Shown: piece by piece, positions 44,238-54,620 of the stretch
Layout of the letters: every line of letters begins with the position of its first letter
How positions within the stretch are numbered: position 1 is the first letter of the stretch
NCBI GenBank assembly: GCA_958350755.1
Contig: CATWID010000004.1
Location: 20,736 to 84,735 of the forward strand
DNA: 64,000 bases
From: an uncultured Collinsella sp.
GTDB lineage: Bacteria > Actinomycetota > Coriobacteriia > Coriobacteriales > Coriobacteriaceae
Reading direction: 5' to 3'
Made by a program: the position numbers and the translations under genes
The notes under the pieces: model-generated
Seen by the model: the letters and a program-made list of their open reading frames with translations, nothing else
Database searches by the model: none
What the model was told of the DNA's origin: nothing

Positions 44238-46796
44238 TTACTGCCCAAAGACCTCTTCGGCGATGCGCGCGCTCTCGGCGGCGTCCTTGGCGTAGTAGTC
44301 CGCGCCAATCTGCTTGGCGTATTCGGGGGTGAGCACGGCGCCGCCCACGATGATCTTGACGCCCGGCACCTCGGCATGAAGCAGCTTGATGGTCTCTTCC
44401 ATGGCGACGACCGTGGTAGTCATAAGCGCCGAGAGGCCGACGAGCTTAATGTCACGCTCCTTGACGGTCTTGAGCACCTCCTGCGGATCGACGTCGCGAC
44501 CCAGATCAAAGACGGTGTAGCCGTAGTTGTCGAGCAGCATCTTGACGATGTTCTTACCGATGTCGTGGATATCGCCCTTAACGGTGGCCACGCAGATCTT
44601 GCCCTTGTCGGCAATCTCGCCGGCGGGCATCAGGCGCTTGATGGTGTCGAAGCCCACACGCGCGGCTTCGGCCGAGGCCATAAGCTGCGGCAAGAAGAAC
44701 TTGCCCTGGTCAAAGAGGACGCCAACTTCGTCGAGGGCGGGGATAAAGTGATTGTTGATGAGGTCCATGGCGTCGTGGTCTGCCAGCAGACGCTCGGTCT
44801 CGGCAGCGATCTCGCCTTTGCGGCCCGAGACGACCATGCGACGAATCGGGTCGTCGTTGCCGTCGGTGCCGGCGGTGCCAGCAGCGGGCGCGGCATCACT
44901 CGATGCGGCCTGAGCTGCTGCCGGGTTGGCGGCGATCTTATACGGATCGGTCCAACCGGCATAGCGCTCGATGTATCCGGTCGAGCCCTCGTCCTCAACG
45001 CTCAGGACGCGATAGCTGTAGACGGTATCCATAAAGCGCTTGGAGCCCGGGTTCATGATGGGGGCGTCCAGGCCCGCGCCAAAAGCGGCGGCCAAAAAGA
45101 CCGAGCCCAGCAGCGGGCGGGCAGGCAGGCCAAAGCTGATGTTCGACACGCCGAGCGCGCATTTGACGCCCAGACGCTCCTTGCACAGGGACATGGCGCG
45201 TAGGATCTGCTCGGCCTGGCGTTGATTGGTCGAGGCGGTCATGACCAGGCAGTCGATGAGGATACGGTCCGGGCCGATGCCGTAGCGGGCGGCCTCGGCC
45301 ACGATGCGTTCGGCGATGGCAAAGCGGGCCTCGGCGGTATCGGGGATGCCGCCTTCGTCGAGCGTAAGGCCGACGACGTTGGTTCCATAGTGGGCGACCA
45401 GCGGAAAGATCTCATCCATGATCTGCTGCTTGCCATTGACCGAGTTGATGATGGGCTTGCCGGCGTAGCGGCGTACGGCGGCCTCGACGGCGGCGGGGTC
45501 GGTGGAGTCGATCTGCAGCGGCAGCAGCGTGGAGCCTTGGAGCTGCTCGGTCGCTTGCTGGATGACCTTGACCTCGTCGATCTCGGGCAGGCCCACGTTG
45601 ACGTCCAGGATGTCGGCGCCCTGTTCTTGCTGGCTGATGCCCTGGCTCACGACGTAGTCCAGGTCGCCGTCGCGCAGGGCCTGCTGCAGGCGCTTTTTGC
45701 CGGTGGGATTGATGCGCTCGCCGATGACGGCAATCTTGTGGCCGTCGCAGGGAAGGTCCACCACAGTCTGGGCACTTGTGACCGACATGCTGGGCTTGCG
45801 GTGGCGCGGACTGGGCGTGTGGTTATCGATAAGCGTGCGCAAGGCGGCCATGTGCGCCGGCGTGGTGCCGCAGCAGCCGCCCACGACGCTCACGCCGTCC
45901 TCAATCATGCCGGCGACGGCTTTGGCGTATTCGGGGGCCTGGATGTCAAAGACGGTATTACCGTCGTCGTCCACGTGGGGCAGTCCCGCATTGGCCTGCA
46001 CCATAACGGGTTTGTCCGTAACGGTGAGCATACGTGCGGCGAGCCCTCGGAGCTCGGCCGGTCCCTGGCTGCAGTTGATGCCCAAAACGTCGGCGCCGAT
46101 GGCGTCGAGCGTGATGGCGGCCACCTCGGGACTCGTGCCCAGGAACGTGCGACCGTCTTCCTCAAAGGTCATGGTGGCAAAGACGGACAGGTCGGAGTTC
46201 TCGCGGCAGGCGAGGACGGCCGCCTTGATCTCGGCAAGGTCGGTCATGGTCTCGATAATAAAGAGGTCCACACCCGCGGCGACGCCGGCGCGCACTTCCT
46301 CGGCAAAGAGGTCGTAGGCCTCGTCGAAGCTCAGGGTACCCAGGGGGCGCAGCAGCGCGCCGATGGGGCCGATATCGCCGGCGACGTAGTGGGCACCGGC
46401 CGCGCGAGCGCAAGAGACTGCGGCGGCAAAGACATCTGCCACGGTGGCGGCGCCATCGAGCTTGTGCGCGTTGGCGCCAAAGGTGTTGGCGGTGATCACG
46501 TCGCACCCGGCCTCGACGTACTGACGTTGGATGTCGGTGATGACCTGGGGCTCCTCAAAGTTGAGCAGCTCGGGCAGGGCTCCGGCCTTCATGCCGGCCG
46601 CCTGCAGCATGGTGCCCATGCCGCCGTCGAACAGCAGGTGTCCCGTGCCCTCGATGGCGGCGCGCAGACGATCGTTCTTAATGCGAAGGTCGTCGATTGT
46701 GCGCGTCTTGTATGCAGCGCCTTTGCGGCGTGCGGCATCAACAGGCGCCGCCAGCGCGGCACCGTCCAGATCATGAGTGATAAGCGGAGTAAACAT
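44238..46796 (-). CDS. metH: Cobalamin-dependent methionine synthase, without activation domain
   Basis: 852 aa. Domains in order: homocysteine-binding barrel (about 40-325) with zinc Cys C242 (NCSQ), C308 and C309 (GGCCG); pterin-binding barrel (about 350-615; ERINPTGKKR, DILDVNVG); helical cap (about 650-725); B12 domain (about 730-850) with GDIHDIGKN, His 744 as cobalt ligand. E. coli MetH has about 1227 aa with a C-terminal SAM-dependent reactivation domain; this one stops after the B12 domain. The missing activity is probably in the gene just upstream. A GGAG site precedes ATG 46796. Confidence 0.95.
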   Translation of the reverse strand: MFTPLITHDLDGAALAAPVDAARRKGAAYKTRTIDDLRIKNDRLRAAIEGTGHLLFDGGMGTMLQAAGMKAGALPELLNFEEPQVITDIQRQYVEAGCDVITANTFGANAHKLDGAATVADVFAAAVSCARAAGAHYVAGDIGPIGALLRPLGTLSFDEAYDLFAEEVRAGVAAGVDLFIIETMTDLAEIKAAVLACRENSDLSVFATMTFEEDGRTFLGTSPEVAAITLDAIGADVLGINCSQGPAELRGLAARMLTVTDKPVMVQANAGLPHVDDDGNTVFDIQAPEYAKAVAGMIEDGVSVVGGCCGTTPAHMAALRTLIDNHTPSPRHRKPSMSVTSAQTVVDLPCDGHKIAVIGERINPTGKKRLQQALRDGDLDYVVSQGISQQEQGADILDVNVGLPEIDEVKVIQQATEQLQGSTLLPLQIDSTDPAAVEAAVRRYAGKPIINSVNGKQQIMDEIFPLVAHYGTNVVGLTLDEGGIPDTAEARFAIAERIVAEAARYGIGPDRILIDCLVMTASTNQRQAEQILRAMSLCKERLGVKCALGVSNISFGLPARPLLGSVFLAAAFGAGLDAPIMNPGSKRFMDTVYSYRVLSVEDEGSTGYIERYAGWTDPYKIAANPAAAQAASSDAAPAAGTAGTDGNDDPIRRMVVSGRKGEIAAETERLLADHDAMDLINNHFIPALDEVGVLFDQGKFFLPQLMASAEAARVGFDTIKRLMPAGEIADKGKICVATVKGDIHDIGKNIVKMLLDNYGYTVFDLGRDVDPQEVLKTVKERDIKLVGLSALMTTTVVAMEETIKLLHAEVPGVKIIVGGAVLTPEYAKQIGADYYAKDAAESARIAEEVFGQ

Positions 46797-46805
46797 CGAT
46801 GGCTC

Positions 46806-47594
46806 CTAATGGCTGGAATAGCAGGTGGTGTGGGCGGCGCGGAAGCGGCAGTGCTCACGCATGCGGCAGATATTGCAGGTGGGGCGGCTCTGGGCGTCGT
46901 GGACTTCGCCGTCAAACAGACCAATCACCGCGGTCACGCTCTTGGTGGGCATGAGCAGGCTGGTCGGCGTGACGGTAAGCCCGATGAGCCGCGTGGCGTT
47001 GAGCGCATTCACGATTGAGCGCTGGGCCGTAAGCGGGCAGTCGCCATAGCCGGGACTGAAGCGCCAGTTACCGGCGAGTCCGTGTGCGGCGGCCGCAGCC
47101 TTGACCTGCTGGTCCATCTGCTCGACGGCGGCTTCTACATAGGCAGAGCATGCGGCGTCGAGCACGGCTCCCTCCAGGGGCTGCTGGGCTCCCGTGGTGC
47201 GCAGACGACGCTCGGCGTCCATGCCGAGTGTGCATGCCATGAGCGCGGCAAAGCGGGCGTCTTTGAGATGTCGATAGATGTCGCGACCGCGCAGCTCAAC
47301 GTTGGTGCCGACCAAGCGAATGCAAGGCTCTCCCTGCTCGTCCACGCCCATGGCATCGATGGCAAATGCGCGGCGCACGCCACGGGGCTCAATGTCCAGT
47401 TCCAGACGCTCAACGACAAGCTCAATACGCTGCGACAGCTCGGGCTCAATCTGCTGACCGCCGTAGCCCAGATAGCGCAGCATCTCGGCACGATCGACGC
47501 GGGGATGGTGGGCATCATCGATACGATAAAGCGCCGGCGACGCAAGGTCGGCCGGCACTTCGACAGCGGTTGTATCGATGTGCGGTTTTTCCAT
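46806..47594 (-). CDS. Stand-alone methionine synthase activation-domain protein
   Basis: 262 aa. RFSPGYGDCPLTAQ (about 178-191) is the SAM-binding signature of the MetH reactivation domain, followed by LIGLTVTPTSLLMPTKSVTAVIG. It probably donates methyl from SAM to oxidised cobalamin in MetH. The C-terminal Cys cluster CNICRMREHC then RAAHTTC is not part of the domain in E. coli MetH and may bind metal. Starts by overlapping the metF stop (TAATG) and ends 9 nt before metH; all three form one operon. Confidence 0.85.
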   Translation of the reverse strand: MEKPHIDTTAVEVPADLASPALYRIDDAHHPRVDRAEMLRYLGYGGQQIEPELSQRIELVVERLELDIEPRGVRRAFAIDAMGVDEQGEPCIRLVGTNVELRGRDIYRHLKDARFAALMACTLGMDAERRLRTTGAQQPLEGAVLDAACSAYVEAAVEQMDQQVKAAAAAHGLAGNWRFSPGYGDCPLTAQRSIVNALNATRLIGLTVTPTSLLMPTKSVTAVIGLFDGEVHDAQSRPTCNICRMREHCRFRAAHTTCYSSH

Positions 47595-48466
47595 TACCCC
47601 AAGCGCTCCATAATGGTTGCGGCGATTGCAGGACGGTTCATAGTGTACAGGTGCAGACCGGCGGCACCGTGCTCCTTAAGGTCGCAAAGCTGACGGGCGG
47701 CATAATCTACACCGGCTGCCTGCAGACTCTCGGGGTCGTTCTCGTACTTGGCGAGAATCTTGATGACGGGGGAGGGCAGTGACGCGCCGCACATAAAGAC
47801 CATGCGGCTGATCTGCGACTTGCCCATAAACGGCATGATACCTGCGGTAATGGGCACGGTGATGCCGGCCTTGTCGGCAAGCTCGCGAAAACGATAGAAG
47901 CACTCGTTATCAAAGAAGAGCTGCGTCACAAAGAAGCTCGCGCCGGCGTCCTGTTTTTGCTTGAGGTGTTCGACCGAGAGGTTGAGATCCTCGCAGGCAA
48001 TGTGGCCCTCGGGGTAGGCTGCGGCACCCACGCAAAAGCCGGCGTCGACGAGCTCGGGGATGAGGTCGCGGGCGTAGGCGTAGTCGGAGGCGGTCTTGTC
48101 GTCCTCGGTCGCGCCGGCAGGGAGATCGCCACGCAGGGCCAGGATGTTTTCCACGCCGGCGGTGCGGTACTCATCGATCTTGGCGGCGATATCGGCGTGG
48201 GTACGGCCCACACAGGTGAGGTGCGCCACCGAGGGCGTATCGAATTCGCTCGTAATCATATGCGCGATGGGGGCGGTGGTGGCGCCGTTGCCCGAGCCGC
48301 CAGCCGAGCAGGTGACCGAGACAAAGCTCGGCGAAAGCTTGCACAGATTGCCTGCCACTTCGCGAGCCGTGTCGAGGGTAAGCTCGCCCTTGGGCGGGAA
48401 CATCTCAAACGAAACGGGTGCAGTGCCCTGGGATGCTGCCTGCTTAAAAACCTCGTCGACGCGCAT
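47594..48466 (-). CDS. metF: 5,10-methylenetetrahydrofolate reductase
   Basis: 290 aa; ATG 48466 with GAGGAGC upstream, so the 22 extra open codons before it are not used. FAD-dependent enzyme that makes 5-methyl-THF, the methyl donor for MetH. Family motifs: SFEMFPPKG, VTCSAGGSGNG, HLTCVGRTHADI, LALRGDLPAG, FFVTQLFFDN, GIMPFMGKSQ. First gene of the metF-activation-metH operon. Confidence 0.96.
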   Translation of the reverse strand: MRVDEVFKQAASQGTAPVSFEMFPPKGELTLDTAREVAGNLCKLSPSFVSVTCSAGGSGNGATTAPIAHMITSEFDTPSVAHLTCVGRTHADIAAKIDEYRTAGVENILALRGDLPAGATEDDKTASDYAYARDLIPELVDAGFCVGAAAYPEGHIACEDLNLSVEHLKQKQDAGASFFVTQLFFDNECFYRFRELADKAGITVPITAGIMPFMGKSQISRMVFMCGASLPSPVIKILAKYENDPESLQAAGVDYAARQLCDLKEHGAAGLHLYTMNRPAIAATIMERLG

Positions 48467-48893
48467 ATCGTGCTCCTCTAGATACGTAATAGTGTGATGT
48501 GTTGTAAGGATTCTACAGCACCACTGTGCCACGGTGGAGTTTCACTCACTATTTGGGGGATACCAATCAAAGATGCCTTGCTATCGGCATTTCCTATAGC
48601 AGAGCGGCTCATTTTGACACGGGCTATAAAGACTGGTATCTGATGCGAAATACCAGTTAATTGAGCCCCATCCCAAATTGACTACCCTTAAACCATGGGG
48701 AGAGGTCTGCAATTTATACAGTTGATTGGCTGTTGAGGGCGGCAACGCCGCCGCGATGCGGTAACCTCATTGATTGGTTTCGTGACAGCAACATAACGGT
48801 AATGTTGCGGAAACACGACGAGCCTAATCTATGGCTCGTTCGTTAGTAATCAACACCGCTTCTCACGCGGTGCCGATACGAAGGGAGTTCCGT
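48467..48893. promoter_or_regulatory. Divergent regulatory region of metF and glnN
   Basis: 427 bp without a gene. Close to glnN lies a perfect palindrome GCAACAT-n7-ATGTTGC (48788-48808), a candidate operator. Toward metF, the sequence ACTGGTAT ... ATACCAGT (48632-48657) forms an 8-bp inverted pair and a third TTGGTATCC lies at 48559-48567, so three similar half-sites occur together. On the minus strand, CTATAG (about 48594) may be the metF -10. No known riboswitch recognised. Confidence 0.5.
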
Positions 48894-50981
<2,088 letters not shown>

Positions 50982-51010
50982 GGCGTAACTGACATATCGT
51001 CACGGTATTG

Positions 51011-51050
51011 AGCCGGGGTCCGCATCGCGCGGGCCCCGGCTATTTGTTTG
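51011..51050 (+). terminator. Terminator of glnN
   Basis: 12-bp stem GCCGGGGTCCGC / GCGGGCCCCGGC with one G-T pair, followed by TATTTGTTTG. Confidence 0.85.
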
Positions 51051-51089
51051 TGAAGGACGCTTTGGAGTCCGTTTTGCCGCCGATTTGCC

Positions 51090-51125
51090 GGGATCCGCAC
51101 CCTGTCGGGTTCGAATCCCGGCATA
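51090..51125 (+). other. tRNA T-arm-like remnant
   Basis: CGGGTTCGAATCCCG (51106-51120) is a perfect tRNA T-stem-loop preceded by GGATCCGCACCC, but there is no tRNA 5' half or CCA. Probably the 3' fragment of a lost tRNA or an attachment-site copy. Confidence 0.55.
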
Positions 51126-51133
51126 TCGGTAGC

Positions 51134-51164
51134 AAAAAGCCCGCTACCGAATTGGTAACGGGCT
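51134..51164 (-). terminator. Terminator of tRNA-Glu (minus strand)
   Basis: 11-bp stem AGCCCGTTACC / GGTAGCGGGCT with one mismatch, then a T-run, reading on the minus strand. Confidence 0.8.
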
Positions 51165-51176
51165 TCTCAGATTTTG

Positions 51177-51253
51177 TGGTGCCCCCAGCGGGATTCGAAC
51201 CCGCGATATCCACCTTGAAAGGGTGGCGTCCTTGGCCGCTAGACGATGGGGAC
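51177..51253 (-). tRNA. tRNA-Glu (UUC)
   Basis: Acceptor GTCCCCA / TGGGGGC, D-arm region ATCGTCTAGCGGCCAAGGAC, anticodon loop CTTTCAA (anticodon TTC) in stem CCACC/GGTGG, T-arm GCGGGTTCGAATCCCGC, encoded 3' CCA. Supplies Glu-tRNA, also the substrate type for the GatCAB amidotransferase. Confidence 0.97.
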
Positions 51254-51313
51254 AGCGGGGAAGAGTATAGCAGACTTTTTTGCCGGCGCGTATATCGTTG
51301 GCAAACTGGAAAA

Positions 51314-51346
51314 CCACCACAAAGGTGCCTGTCCCCTTTGTGGTGG
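51314..51346. repeat. Family B palindrome, reverse orientation
   Basis: 33 bp; arms CCACCACAAAGG / CCTTTGTGGTGG with core TGCCTGTCC, the reverse complement of the other copies. Just before the 3' end of the MurT-GatD gene. Confidence 0.85.
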
Positions 51347-51353
51347 TGAGGTG

Positions 51354-53531
51354 CTAGGAGAGGAGCTTCATGGCGGCGTCGTGGGCGGCGTGCTCGTAGG
51401 TGTCGTCGAGGGGTTTGAGCGGCAGCAGGGCGGCGGCCTGTGTGTCGCCACGGCGCTCGAGGGCGTGCGCGATGAGCCAGTCGGCGAGTTCGGGGTTCTT
51501 GGGCAGCGCCGGGCCATGCAGGTACGTGCCGATGACACCCTTGTAGATGAGACCCTCAAAGCCATCGTCGCCGTTGTTGCCGGTGCCCGTGACGACGGAC
51601 GTTCCGAGCGGCGTGGCATCGGCGTCCAAAAGCGTGCGGCCACCGTGGTTCTCGAATCCCACAAAGGGCTCGGGTGCCAGGTCGGTCTTGACGGCGACGT
51701 TGCCGATCAGGCGGTCGGAGCCGCGTACGGTCTCGGCGGCAATGACGCCCAGGCCCTCGATGCGATTTTCGCCCATATAGTACGAACGGCCGAGCAGCTG
51801 ATAGCTGCCGCAGATGGCGAGCAGCGAACCGCCGTCCTCAACATAGGCTGCGACCTTGTCTTTTTGGGCGAGCAGCTCGTGTGCCACGGCTAGCTGGTCG
51901 CGATCGGATCCGCCGCCCATCATGACGATATCGGCATCATGCAGATCGAGCACCTCGCCCATGCGGACCTCATCCACGCGAACGGGGATGCCGCGCCAGG
52001 CGCAGCGGCGCTCGAGGGCGATGACGTTGCCGCCGTCGCCATAGAGGTTGAGGGCATCGGGATACAGGTAGACGATGCGCAGCGGGCGCGAGAGCTCGAC
52101 TGGCGCGATATCGGTGGGGACAGCGCTACCATCGGCGCGCGTTACGGCGTGGGAGGCGACCGAACTTGCATCGGTGCCTTTGAGCCCGTCGAGTTCTTTG
52201 ACCAGCGGCGGGAAGGCCGTGTAGTTGGCGACGGCGTAGAAGGTGTCATCGGCGGCCTCGTCTGCCATGGCGCCAATTGCCTGCGCGACGTCCGAGATAA
52301 TGGCGGCGTCGATGCCGGCGTACTTGAGGCGCACCTGCATATCGTGTGCACGCGTGCCGCCGGCAAAGGCGACAAGCCCCGAGGTATCGGCGATGCGCTC
52401 GAAGTCGACGTCGTAGATCCACGAGACATCGTGGCCGTCGGCGTCGTTGTCATTGAGGAAGAAAGCGCAGAGTCTGCCGTCTGCCGTCTTGATGGACTGG
52501 ATTTGTCGATCGAAGCCTACGGGATTCTTGGCCAGGTTGGCCTCGACGGTGCGGCCGGCGATATCCCAGCGCCCCATACGACCGCCGGCAGGCACATAGG
52601 CATCGAGCGTAGGCTGTAGAAGCGCCGTGTTCACGCCCAACTCGTGTGTGGCAAAGAAGGCGGCGGCAACGTTATAGACCATGTACAGACCGTTGTAGCG
52701 CGTGGCGATGTGCGTTGCGGGTGCGTCGGTATCGGGTCCAAAGACAAGGTCAAAGCCGTAGCCGTCGCAGCCGAGTTCCACGCCCGTCACGCGACGGACA
52801 AGCGCAGGGCGGGCCCAGCCGCACGAGGGGCAATGGTAGGCGCCGAGTTGACCATACTGTACGTAGTCGTACTCCAACGGGGCGTTGCACTGCGAGCAAA
52901 AGCGCGAGTCGCTAATGCGGTCGGACTCGGTGCCCGTGGCGCCGTCGATGCCAAAGGCAATACTCGCGTTGGGAACGCGCGCGGCAATCGAGGCGCACAG
53001 CGGGTCGTCGGCGTTGTAGATGAGCGTCGTTGCCGGCGAAAGCTCCAACGCGTGGGCGATGACCTCCTGGGTGTGATCGATCTCGCCATAGCGATCTAGC
53101 TGGTCACGGAACAGGTTGAGCAGCACGAAGTACGTCGGCTTGAGCTTGGGCAGGACGCGCACAGTGTAGAGCTCATCGCATTCAAAAACGCCTACGCGCT
53201 TGCCACTGCTGGTGTGCTTAAGGCCGCCGCGGGCCTCGAGCAGAGCACCCACCACACCAGGCTCCATATTGTTGCCGGCACGGTTGCACACCACGGTAGC
53301 ACCGCTGGCAGCAACGGCGTCGGCGATGAGGTTGGAGGTGGTGGTCTTGCCGTTGGTGCCGGTGATCACCACGCTGCGGTCGACCAGGCTCGCGAGGTCG
53401 CTTAGCAGCTCGGGGTCGATCTTCATGGCGATGCGGCCGGGGAGTACGCCGCCCTGGCGCTTAAGGACGGAGCGCAGCCCCCAGCGGGCGATATCGCTCG
53501 AGGCACAGGCGAGAGATGAGCGGAAGTTCAT
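51354..53531 (-). CDS. murT: MurT-GatD fusion, lipid II isoglutaminyl synthase
   Basis: 725 aa. Residues 1-450 are MurT: Mur-ligase ATP loop TGTNGKTTT (57-65), FECDELYTVRVLPKL, RDQLDRYGEID, a four-Cys zinc ribbon (C212, C215, C234, C237), NLAKNPVGFDRQI and a C-terminal domain. Residues about 475-725 are GatD: catalytic Cys C574 (AICGSYQLLG), FENHGGRT, His H672 (GTYLHGP). Together they amidate D-Glu of lipid II using glutamine. Usually encoded as two adjacent genes; here one chain with order MurT-GatD. Ribosome site AGGA precedes ATG 53531. Downstream of two TPR-like genes. Confidence 0.93.
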   Translation of the reverse strand: MNFRSSLACASSDIARWGLRSVLKRQGGVLPGRIAMKIDPELLSDLASLVDRSVVITGTNGKTTTSNLIADAVAASGATVVCNRAGNNMEPGVVGALLEARGGLKHTSSGKRVGVFECDELYTVRVLPKLKPTYFVLLNLFRDQLDRYGEIDHTQEVIAHALELSPATTLIYNADDPLCASIAARVPNASIAFGIDGATGTESDRISDSRFCSQCNAPLEYDYVQYGQLGAYHCPSCGWARPALVRRVTGVELGCDGYGFDLVFGPDTDAPATHIATRYNGLYMVYNVAAAFFATHELGVNTALLQPTLDAYVPAGGRMGRWDIAGRTVEANLAKNPVGFDRQIQSIKTADGRLCAFFLNDNDADGHDVSWIYDVDFERIADTSGLVAFAGGTRAHDMQVRLKYAGIDAAIISDVAQAIGAMADEAADDTFYAVANYTAFPPLVKELDGLKGTDASSVASHAVTRADGSAVPTDIAPVELSRPLRIVYLYPDALNLYGDGGNVIALERRCAWRGIPVRVDEVRMGEVLDLHDADIVMMGGGSDRDQLAVAHELLAQKDKVAAYVEDGGSLLAICGSYQLLGRSYYMGENRIEGLGVIAAETVRGSDRLIGNVAVKTDLAPEPFVGFENHGGRTLLDADATPLGTSVVTGTGNNGDDGFEGLIYKGVIGTYLHGPALPKNPELADWLIAHALERRGDTQAAALLPLKPLDDTYEHAAHDAAMKLLS

Positions 53532-53576
53532 GAAGCCGTTCCTAACGTGAATGACATGGTCGTGGCGTTTGCGCCG

Positions 53577-54620
53577 TTAAAAGCCGTAACGGCGCGCAAA
53601 TTCCTGGGCAAGCTGCGATACATCTTCGCAGGCGTTGGCCCAGGGGGCAAAGTCGGGGGTGTCCGAGATGATGCCGTCGGCTTCCCAAACTGCCTGATGC
53701 GAAAGGTCCCAGGGGTCGTGCGGTTCGGGCCGGCAGGGAAGGTACGGTGTCTGATACATGGGGTTCAGCAAAAAGAACGCGCCGCCCTCGCAACGGTTAG
53801 CGAACTCACGCAGCGCGCGCGTCGCCGGGCGCATCTTGTTTGTTTTGAACAGCAGAATCGTGCGGGCGAGCAGGTACCAAGGAGAGTTTTCGAGTGCGTC
53901 TGCCCCCATCTGTTCCTCGAGCTGGTGGGCTAGGGCAAAAAAGCCGTCCTGGTCTTCCAGGCGAGCGAGAGCGAGCAACACGGTGCCGGCAGCTCGGGTG
54001 GGATAGCCTTCTGCCTTAAGGACGCGGCGGGCGTAGTTGGCAGCAGCGCGGTAGCGGGCGCTTGCCATGCACAGCTGCGAGATGGCCTCGAGTGTGTGGA
54101 GCCACCCGATAAGGGCCGGCTCGCTCACGGTAAGGTCCGCTGCGGTGACACCGTCGGCCAAAACATTATTGGCCCAGTAGTGCGGGGCCTCCATATCAAA
54201 CCCGGGCACGCTTCGCTGCAGGTAATCGGCCGTGGTCGCCTCGAGCTTCATCAGGTCGCCCAGGCAAGCGTCAACGGGCGTGTCGGCCAGGATGATGGCG
54301 AGCAGCTGCGCGTCGACGGCCAGTGCATCGACGCGGACAATCTTGAGCAGCTCATCGCGCATGTCGTCGAACAGGCGATTGCGCGTCTGCTCGAACTCCT
54401 CGTCGCTGCCCATGTCCTCGATGCGATGGAGCTCGTCGAGCAGGTGGCGATGAACACCGGCATAGGACAGCAGCGCCTGGGCATGCTCGGACTGCGCATA
54501 CTTTTGGGGATTCGCGCTCATGTCGTTATGGACAAGCTCGCGTGCTGCATCGGTGAGCTCGGGGTGCGACGCCAGATAGGTGCGCTCCAGGTAGGCGGGG
54601 ATGTAGACGCTCGGATCCAT
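53577..54620 (-). CDS. TPR-like helical protein 2
   Basis: 347 aa, soluble, all-helical with Ala/Leu-rich pairs reminiscent of TPR (for example ALLSYAGVHRHLLDELHRIED). Family unknown to me. Starts inside the preceding stop (TAATG), so it is translationally coupled to the next entry, and lies 45 bp before murT-gatD. Confidence 0.7.
   Translation of the reverse strand: MDPSVYIPAYLERTYLASHPELTDAARELVHNDMSANPQKYAQSEHAQALLSYAGVHRHLLDELHRIEDMGSDEEFEQTRNRLFDDMRDELLKIVRVDALAVDAQLLAIILADTPVDACLGDLMKLEATTADYLQRSVPGFDMEAPHYWANNVLADGVTAADLTVSEPALIGWLHTLEAISQLCMASARYRAAANYARRVLKAEGYPTRAAGTVLLALARLEDQDGFFALAHQLEEQMGADALENSPWYLLARTILLFKTNKMRPATRALREFANRCEGGAFFLLNPMYQTPYLPCRPEPHDPWDLSHQAVWEADGIISDTPDFAPWANACEDVSQLAQEFARRYGF

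Noticed and set aside
53567..53595. Terminator after TPR-like protein 2
   Set aside because: Stem GCGCCGTTA/TAACGGCGC overlaps the stop codon but there is no T-run on the minus strand; murT-gatD is probably cotranscribed.
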